NCBI GenBank assembly: GCA_030549205.1
Contig: JAUKTV010000002.1
Span: 2,666,001-2,730,000 of the forward strand
DNA length: 64,000 nucleotides
Origin: Apiosordaria backusii
Lineage: Eukaryota > Ascomycota > Sordariomycetes > Sordariales > Lasiosphaeriaceae
Direction of reading: 5' to 3'
Position 1 is the stretch's first letter. Each line of letters starts with the position of its first letter. The notes beneath the pieces were generated by a model. That model searched no databases and was not told where the DNA came from. It was given only the letters and a program-made list of their open reading frames with translations. The position numbers were made by a program, and so were the translations under genes. Shown here piece by piece: positions 57,209-64,000 of the stretch.

Positions 57209-58222
57209 ATGAGGCTCACAGCCGACCTCATCCAGTCGTCCCTCTCGTACCTCAACCCGCTGAAGGAGCGGGAGATTGACCTCCGAGGTGCGTTTATTGG
57301 TGGAGTCCCCTGAAAAGAGCAGATACTATTTTTTTTCTGAGCACATCTTACCACTACCTGCCGGGGGGGAACAAACCAGGCCACAGAATACCCGCCATCG
57401 AAAACCTCGCCGTCGCCGGCCCGCACGACTCGATCGATTTAACGGACAACGACATTCAACTGCTGGGGAACTTCCCCTTGTCGCCAAGAATCAAGACGCT
57501 GCTGCTGGCGAGGAACAGGATCAGTGCTATTGCTCCCGGGTTGCCGGGGGCGGTGCCGAACTTGAGGAACTTGAACTTGGGGGAGAATGAGATTAGGGAG
57601 TTGGGGGATTTGGATGTGCTGGGGAGGTGGGGGGGTTGGTGCACCTTTGTTTGGGGGGGAATCCGGTTGTGAAGAAGGAGGTAGGTACACATGCTGGGTG
57701 GGGAGGAACATGGGGAGGAACATGGGGAGGAAATGGGTGAGAAAGAAAAGATGGCTGACAAAAAGGGGTGTAGCATTATCGGTACTGGGTGCTTTGGCGG
57801 TGCCCGAGTGTGAGGTTTCTGGATTATCAGAAAGTAAAGGATGTGGAGAGGGAAAAGGCCAAGGAGTTGTTCGGGACCGCGGAGGAGCCAAGTGAGCTGG
57901 CGCAGAAGGTGTGTCTAATCCGCTCCAGCTATGACATGGTATGGACGAGGATGGCTAACTGGGAAACAAACAGATCATGGGCATCAAGAGCAAGACTTTT
58001 GACTCGTCGACTACGTCTGGCGGCAAGGGTGGCGGCGGGCCTGGGGGCGAGACGTCCAAGTTGTCGAGGCTGAAACTCACAGATAAGGAGAAGAAGAAGC
58101 TGCAGGAGCTGATCAAGAAGGCGAACTCGCTGGAGGAGATTAATAGGTTGGAGAAGGCGCTGCTGGAGGGGAGGTTGCCGCCGGGGATTATGGTTGAGGA
58201 TGGGGATGCTATGGAGGAGTAG
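57209..58222 (+). CDS. LEA1: U2 snRNP protein A' (LEA1), one-base frameshift in window
   Basis: Four exons: 57209-57287, 57380-57680, 57774-57908 and 57974-58222, about 254 residues when the frame is corrected. U2A' is a leucine-rich-repeat protein that binds stem-loop IV of U2 snRNA with U2B'' in the spliceosome. It starts MRLTADLIQSSLSYLNPLKE. The repeats include HDSIDLTDNDIQLLGNFP, LLLARNRISAI and NLRNLNLGENEIRELGDLDV. After the G7 run at 57629-57635 the frame must move by one for LVHLCLGGNPVVKKE to follow, which then splices to HYRYWVLWRCPSVRFLDYQK. One extra G restores it. The C-terminal segment KLSRLKLTDKEKKKLQELIK and EINRLEKALLEGRLP is typical of the family. Confidence 0.88.
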
Positions 58223-58395
58223 AGGATATGGCCATCGAGACGAAGTGAGGGGAAGGTTGTCATTATTGGAGCTAGAGGGACACCAAAATTGCATTTATAA
58301 TTGGGCAATGGAGATACCAAGTGTATAGAATAATATTCAGAAGTGGTGTGTGTGAGAAAAAGTATTAAACGGATTTTGTACCATAAGCTAATGCC

Positions 58396-58767
58396 TCATC
58401 TCTGCTGGGCATACTTGCATTTGGCTGGTTCGTATCGATCCACATCGAGAACAACAGTATCTCTGATCTTGCGTTCCGTCTTCTCCCTCAGTGTTTTGCT
58501 CCTGTTGTCGAAGGACGACCGCAACAGCGGCGGCAGCAGCATGCCATGAAGCAGCCTGGGTGTTGGTGGGGGTGTAGGCTGGGAGACCGTCGGGGCTGGG
58601 GGGGGGGGAGGGGGGTTTGGTGTAGGTGTAGGTGTGCCGCCGGGCTTTTGTGGTGGATTGGGGGTTGTTGTTTTGTTGGCGAGGATGTTGAGGATTGCGA
58701 TTGTTATATTGAGGGTCGTTAGGACGCAGCTTATGGCTAGAAAGGTATCTTCACCAGGGTAAGACAT
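58396..58767 (-). CDS. Small putative membrane protein, 123 residues
   Basis: A single minus-strand frame. One hydrophobic segment near the N-terminus (FLAISCVLTTLNITIAILNI) is followed by a Pro/Thr-rich linker with poly-proline, then a basic region (SFDNRSKTLREKTERKIRDT). No family recognised. The composition is plausible for a small type of anchored protein, but the proline run comes from a G-rich simple sequence, so it could be a chance frame. Convergent with LEA1. Confidence 0.4.
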   Translation of the reverse strand: MSYPGEDTFLAISCVLTTLNITIAILNILANKTTTPNPPQKPGGTPTPTPNPPPPPPAPTVSQPTPPPTPRLLHGMLLPPLLRSSFDNRSKTLREKTERKIRDTVVLDVDRYEPAKCKYAQQR

Positions 58768-59456
58768 GGTTGTTGGTGATTTCTGAGGTGATGATTGGGG
58801 AACATAAGGAAAATGGATTCTGCGGATATATATTGGCTGGGTTGCGTTTGATATTGTGTTGAGGGGGTTTTGATGTCATAGCGAGAAGGCTTCTCATACA
58901 CGGAGTGCGTTTGCGAGCTTAACCTCTGAGCATGATGGCTGATGGGTGACATGCGCAGAGCCACGCCTCAAGTCAACAACCGCCACGCCTGAAATAGATC
59001 TCGTGACACATCATCTTCATTCCGTTGTTGCACCCAAACTTCTCCGTCATGCATACAATTCCTCTGCTTTACACCTAACCAGCACCTTGTATACACGTCT
59101 GTTCATCAGGTCTTAGGCCTCGAGAAGATCACCACAAGCATATCAGTAGTTCTGTATATGTGTGCTTTTGCTGCCTGGATGTGTCTGAGCCACCCTGATA
59201 AGTATCCAAACCTTTATGTATAGACCTGTCCAGCATCTCCCGAACGCGTACCTGTATCCTGGCCAGGCCACCCCAAAGTTCACCACAGACATGTCAGACA
59301 TCATTGACGTGCTCCCTTGCTTTCTATATATGTCTGGAGCATCCTGATAGGCAGCCAAAATGTCACGCCCCCTTCCAATGCTCCCACCGTAGACCTAACT
59401 GTTGAACAACTCGCCTCCCTCCTCCCTTGTGAGGTCTGTTTCTTGCCTTAACCTTC
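58768..59456. other. Intergenic with weak direct duplication
   Basis: No gene supported. Two related stretches, about 59128-59207 and 59281-59359, share a CACCACA..CAT.TCAG start and a ...CCTGATA..CAGCC/TATCCAAA end, suggesting an old local duplication. Confidence 0.35.
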
Positions 59457-59575
59457 ACATACGACCATATCCAGCTGAGAACTCGGGATCCCGTCCGCTC
59501 TCCCCTAGATAAGCAGCTGAGAGCCGAACTAGTACTCAAGTGGGTGACCATTGGGGAATCCTCGGTGTTGTATGT
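59457..59575 (+). rRNA. 5S rRNA: 5S ribosomal RNA
   Basis: 119 nt that read as a fungal 5S gene. It has ACATACGACC at the 5' end, CGGGATCCCGTCCGCTCTCC in the loop B/helix III region and GTGGGTGACCA before the final helix. Helix I pairs perfectly over nine bases (ACATACGAC with GTTGTATGT, one G-U), helix II uses CAGCTG twice, and helix IV has CCGA with TCGG. Helix V differs from the common Neurospora type but still pairs (CTCAA with TTGGG). A T6 run follows at once. Dispersed single 5S genes outside the rDNA are known in Neurospora and many filamentous ascomycetes. Confidence 0.92.
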
Positions 59576-59576
59576 C

Positions 59577-59582
59577 TTTTTT
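59577..59582 (+). terminator. RNA polymerase III T-run terminator
   Basis: Six T directly after the 5S gene, the standard Pol III stop signal. Confidence 0.85.
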
Positions 59583-60264
59583 GCTCTTTTGGGCTCCACT
59601 TCACTCCATCACCAAGTCTTGGCATCCGGCCCACTTTCTGACCCCTTACCCCAGATAGTGGGCAACAAGACACCACCAGCCAGGCACAAGAAGGGAGGGA
59701 AAGATGACGAGGACAAGGCCGGTGTGTTTTATTTTTTTGATAGAATGTCTTTGCTTTTGAAAAGATGACGGTTTTCTCCAGAAGCTGTTGATGTAAGGCT
59801 TCAACTGTCATGCTTCATGGCACCAACTCTGAATTGTGCTTGGTTTGTCTTTCCATTTCCGGCCCATTATCTAAATCATTGGGGACATGTTTGTGAACAG
59901 CCCACATTTGCGAGGCTTGGTGGAAACAACAAAACATAACTGGTGGCTTTGCTGGCGGCTTTGCATAACTGGTACATACAAACACCGAGAAACTGAATAT
60001 CCAACACTTTGAAACCCCATTTCATGAAAGCAGGTCCCTTTGAGTAACATACTTCCAAACATTCAAGCCGCGCGGCGTCCATTCGGACCCAATCTCAAAA
60101 TATTATCTTACTTTAAAAATACCTAACCGAATAAATCCGGCCCAAGGAATGTCAACCCCGTCCACACACAAAATGAGACATTGCCCTAGAAGGCAATGAC
60201 CCTTTCCATCTCCCAACCCTTTCCCCCCTTCGGAATCATTCCATGTATCATCATCAAATTCCCA
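59583..60264. other. Intergenic region
   Basis: 680 bp between the 5S gene and the MFS transporter stop. No gene or repeat recognised. Confidence 0.45.
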
Positions 60265-62536
60265 TCAAACACCCTTCACATCAGCCTTCAACCTCGTCCG
60301 CCCCCCAACAAACCCCGGCAGACGCCTCCGCCTCCCCGAGATAAGATCCGCCCTGAGCTTCACCAACTTGTCGCTTATCTCCACAAGCCGCGGAGGAGCA
60401 TCACGAGCGAACATCCCAATCTGCCTGTCCTGCTCCTCCTCATGCCGCAACTCCATGATCTCCCGCGTCGACAGATAATACCGGCGGTAAACAAAAAGAC
60501 TGCACACCACTCCAGCAGCCAGAACCCCACAGCAAATCATCATATCCTCTCTCAACGCCACCGTGTACACCTGTCGTATAGTCTTCCACTCGGATGTCGA
60601 AAAGGACTTACCTTCTGCCGACGAGGCGATATGTGCAAGTACGACGGTGGACATGTTCGAGCCGGTTCCAACCGCGTGGCGCAACTTATCCCCTAAGATT
60701 GCGGAGGAGACGGCGATGCCGATGCTGCCGCCTAGGATGCGGAATTGGGCTATGATTCCTTGGGCCGATGCTATTCTATGGTTAGCATTGTCATATTGTG
60801 ATGGGGGAGGGGGGTGGGGGGAAGAAGCATACCATGGTCACCAATCGGACTCTCAAGATGAATAAACATCGTTGCTCCACAAGCAGACATCCCAAAGCCA
60901 AAGCCAATGAACGCCAACAACCCCAAATCTTTAGCCTCGAATCCGGTGATGTTACCGTTTTCATTGCCCACGGCCGTCTGTGCAGCGCAGCCGATAAGCA
61001 TAATCAAGCATGCTACCAGGAACGTCTCGAAATAGCGAGGCTTTCTCTCCCCAGTAAGACCACCATTGTTCACCACGCTGGCAGTGACTGTTCCCAATGC
61101 CGATGAGAGCAGCATAGGAAGGAGCATGAGGCCGGCTTCAAAGGGTGACTTGCCATTTACCACTTGGAACCGAAGGGGAAAAGCATACACGGCCAAGAGA
61201 TAAGGAAATCCGGTCAGGGCTGTGACCAAGATGGTTGCAATGTACCTTCGGTTACAGAAGGATGCAGGGAAAGCAAAGGCGAGAAACTTTAGTGCTGGGT
61301 GACGGGTAGCGAAGGCTTGCCAGACGATGAGCAATGAGAGGGCGAGAGCGGCACCGACGAGCGGGTAGACGAAGGTAGGTTGAGCATATGGGGAGAGGTC
61401 GGTCGAATTGGGCTGGTTCGAAAGATTCTGGAACGGAAAGACGACCAGAACTGCGAAAGCCATTCTGCCCGTAGTGTTAGCGGTGAAATGTAGAGCTCAG
61501 ATGTTGGTGACATACAAGAGAAAAGAGCCAAGATAGTCGATCTCCTTCCAAGTCCGTAGCTCGTAGCTGGGGAGATACTCCTCGTCTGGCCAAGCGGCAA
61601 GGAATAAAATGAGGGCCACAGCACCCATAGGGCCACTATATATTGTCAGTGTCGGTGAAACTTGAACAGGATGGAAAGAACATACTTGATCCAAAACACC
61701 CATCTCCATGTCATATATTCGGTTAAGAAGCCACCCAAGACGGGGCCCATTACACCTGAAGTGGCAATCACCATCCCTACAATGGCGCCAATGTACTTCT
61801 TATCCTTGTCGGGGGTCATCTCAGGCAGCACAATCATGCTGAGACTGTAAAGACCTGTTCTTGTCAGTTTTTAATCGTAAGCTGATCCTGGCACAATCGT
61901 ATTCTCACCTGCAGCCCCCAGACCCTGAAAAGCCCGACAAGCAATGAGCTGCTCAATAGTCTCGCTGAACCCGCAACCAAGGGAGAATGCAATGAAGATA
62001 CTAAAAGCAACAGTAACAGTAGCTCTGCGGCCTACCACATCGGACACACGGGCAAAAAGCGCCGAGAAGCCGAGGTAAGTAAGTCCATAGGCCAAGGCTA
62101 CCCAATTGATGTGGTTAAGGTTATGCAAATCAATGGCGATGCTGAAGAGCGAGGTTGCAACGATGGAGGCATCGAGCATGGAGAGGAAGAGGCCGGTAGT
62201 CAGGCTGGTGAGTGTCAGTATCTCAGAACCAAAAGCTTTTCACAGAAGCAAAGACGTACCCAATGACGAGAACGAGGTAGCGAATGCGCGAAATGGTGGG
62301 GAGGATTTCATCGAAGTCAGGTCTGGGGGTAGGGGAAGGGGAGTCCTCGATGACCCCGACAGCATGAACAGAGGGGGATTTCTCTGCCTCCGAATTCGGG
62401 GGGTGGCGGTGACGGCGACAGTGGGCTTCTCTTCTCCCCAGTCAATGATGGCCTCAGCGGCGATGGAATGCTCCTTTTCCGAGTCCACCTCCACTGGGGT
62501 GATGGTAACCGCCGGATCCAAGGTTGTTCCTGCCAT
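60265..62536 (-). CDS. MFS transporter, DHA2 (14-helix) drug-efflux type
   Basis: Six minus-strand exons: 62536-62260, 62204-61909, 61854-61686, 61635-61516, 61464-60833 and 60770-60265, about 666 residues when corrected. Proton-coupled export of drugs or metabolites is typical of this family. The N-terminal 85 residues are polar. Membrane segments begin at RIRYLVLVIGLTTGLFLSML. Motif A-like ARVSDVVGRRATV follows, then the antiporter motif C region SGVMGPVLGGFLTEYMTWRW and FWINGPMGAVALILFLAAWP, and near the end ASAQGIIAQFRILGGSIGIA. A single base is missing in a G6 run (62398-62403). Without it the start cannot reach the transporter frame. No secondary-metabolite cluster is visible next to it, so the substrate is open. 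Confidence 0.85.
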
Positions 62537-64000
62537 TGGGTGAGGTGTTGTTGCTCTAGTAGGTGTTTGTAGTGTCAAATTGATAGATATCTTGTTATTC
62601 GGTTTGAGAGTGTGAAGGAATGGTGACACGGAATCTCGTCTTGTTAAATACTTGATCGTCGAGAGAGTGATTGAGATCATAGTCCTGCACTTGGTCTATC
62701 CAGGAAGTTGCTCCAGGGGTGATTGTTGATCTGGCGCCGTCACTTGCATGAGGGGAGGCGAAGGAGACTGGAGCGAAGCTGAGAGATATCGAAGGGGTGC
62801 CGAGGAGGAGGTGACTTCAAGGGAGTTGGTGTTTGTGCACCTGGCTCATTCCCTCGCACCCACCGAGTGACTGCTACGGCCGGTAGCTGGTACCGTCCGT
62901 TGGTGATCCCAGATACTCTCTCGACCCCGCCGTTGAGATGCAGTGAGAGCTCGTAAATCAAGGATTGCACAGGTGGCATTTTTGTTAGCCTCGAATGTTG
63001 TTGACAGCCATGCATGCTTGCTGGTGGCGATGAGCGAGGGTGTAGACATCGCTGCGTCATATCGAGACATATTGTCCTTGTGTCACCGTTGTTCCATCCC
63101 ATATCCCTGAGAGATGGTTGCAGGTGCTCTTACTCCTGCTCCTGCTCCTGCTCCTGCTTCTGCTCCTGCTCCTGCTCCATCTGATCCCACACTAAGCTTG
63201 CTCGGTGTAAGGGGCTGTATCTCCTTGCGGGCCGCTATCACCCCGCTTCTGGCAGCTGTCTCTGGGCATGAAGCCGTCCCAAACCGGCAGCCCACTCTTT
63301 CGGGTTGCGCGCGCATGTGAACGCCACAAAGCTTTTTCCATCGTCTGTTTGGAAACCGCAGTTCAGGGTCCTTGATTGGTTCCAGGGAGAGGTGACACCT
63401 CCTCCGTCGTCGGCCTCGCACCGCAGATCCTCAAACCTTATTTTTTGGTCTGCACGGCCGTAAATCAAAGGACGCCTTTACATATCAACACCCTTGATTA
63501 CTATACCGTACTCTGGAAGTAAATGCTTTCGTGAAAACCAATACACTGGCCAGGTACATCAATTTGAGTGTTGCCAGCAATGATTTCGATATCATTGACT
63601 CTGCTAGCGACTATGGTGGATGTGTCACAAGTAGCTGTCACAGCATATCTTCCTAGCCTAGTGTCCGAGGGATTTACTGTCTTGTTTTGGCACTTTTGCA
63701 CAAAGTGCCAAGTCAGCAATGACTGCCAATATTATTGCACAGTGAATGGGTGCTGTAGCAACAGTATTTATGCGGTATTAACCCTTGAACCTCCGTTTTG
63801 TGAGCGCCGCTGCGCCTCACCCAACACTTGTGCCGCTCCATACCCAGAACGCAAAGGAGTGCCTTGAATGTAACACGCGTATCTAAATTCAAGGTGTTTG
63901 TTGTATTGTGAACTCCCTTTCTCTTCAAAAGTCGTCTCAATATTATTCATTTCTTGTGGAGGGTAATATACCCTGTGGCCTTGCCTGTAGGCAAGGATGT
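62537..64000. other. Terminal region without supported gene
   Basis: The MFS promoter, then 1.2 kb of ordinary composition with short unconvincing frames. Contains a CTCCTG microsatellite. Confidence 0.4.
63132..63178. repeat. CTCCTG hexanucleotide microsatellite
   Basis: About eight units of CTCCTG with one C-to-T change. Plain simple-sequence repeat. Confidence 0.9.

Noticed and set aside
60585..60635. Possible extra intron near the MFS C-terminus with a GTAAGT donor
   Set aside because: The frame reads straight through with a plausible family sequence, and the nearest acceptor would shift the phase.
63083..63421. Ala/Gly-repeat protein frame on the minus strand
   Set aside because: The repeat comes from the CTCCTG microsatellite, and the rest has no recognisable feature.

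Overview
This window is nuclear DNA of a filamentous ascomycete, most likely a sordariomycete (Neurospora/Podospora/Chaetomium side). The signs are many short GT-AG introns with CTAAC/CTGAC branch sites, the particular set of gene products (TVP15, BCP1, MDV1, EXO84, a DUF3112 membrane protein), a dispersed single 5S rRNA gene, and a transposon ruined by C-to-T changes of the repeat-induced point mutation (RIP) type. Species cannot be named from sequence alone.

Layout. 0.8-14.7 kb is a conserved housekeeping block: TVP15 (Golgi), BCP1 (ribosomal protein chaperone), ARO7 (chorismate mutase), MDV1 (mitochondrial fission), an unrecognised 476-residue protein, BUB3 (spindle checkpoint), GPN2 (GPN-loop GTPase) and POP5 (RNase P/MRP). 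14.8-20.8 kb is an accessory island. Two copies of a short Tc1/mariner-like inverted-repeat element bracket a 677-residue cysteine/histidine-rich protein and a protein with an apparently intact PD-(D/E)XK nuclease-like signature. 20.9-41.5 kb returns to housekeeping: the gephyrin-like molybdenum cofactor enzyme, V-ATPase c'', TFIIA gamma, a TMEM42/EamA-like protein, TYW1, TOM20, EXO84, the PP2A catalytic subunit and a DUF3112 membrane protein. 42.5-47.7 kb is gene-poor and holds a 1.9-kb RIP-degraded pogo/Fot1-type transposon. 48.6-62.5 kb holds a membrane-anchored SH3 protein, VPS15, a degenerate tRNA-like sequence, LEA1 (U2A'), a 5S rRNA gene and a DHA2-type MFS transporter. The last 1.5 kb shows no supportable gene.

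Genes are not in operons. Several divergent pairs (BUB3/GPN2, VMA16/TOA2, TOM20/EXO84) share short intergenic promoters. Exon structures were derived by requiring consistent splice phase and family-like protein sequence across each junction.

Three conserved genes (BUB3, LEA1 and the MFS transporter) each need one extra G/C inside a homopolymer to stay in frame. This looks more like systematic under-calling in the assembly than three independent mutations. The most interesting content is the repeat-bracketed accessory island, the readable RIP fossil of a pogo/Fot1 transposase, and a divergent 5S rRNA variant whose helices still pair.
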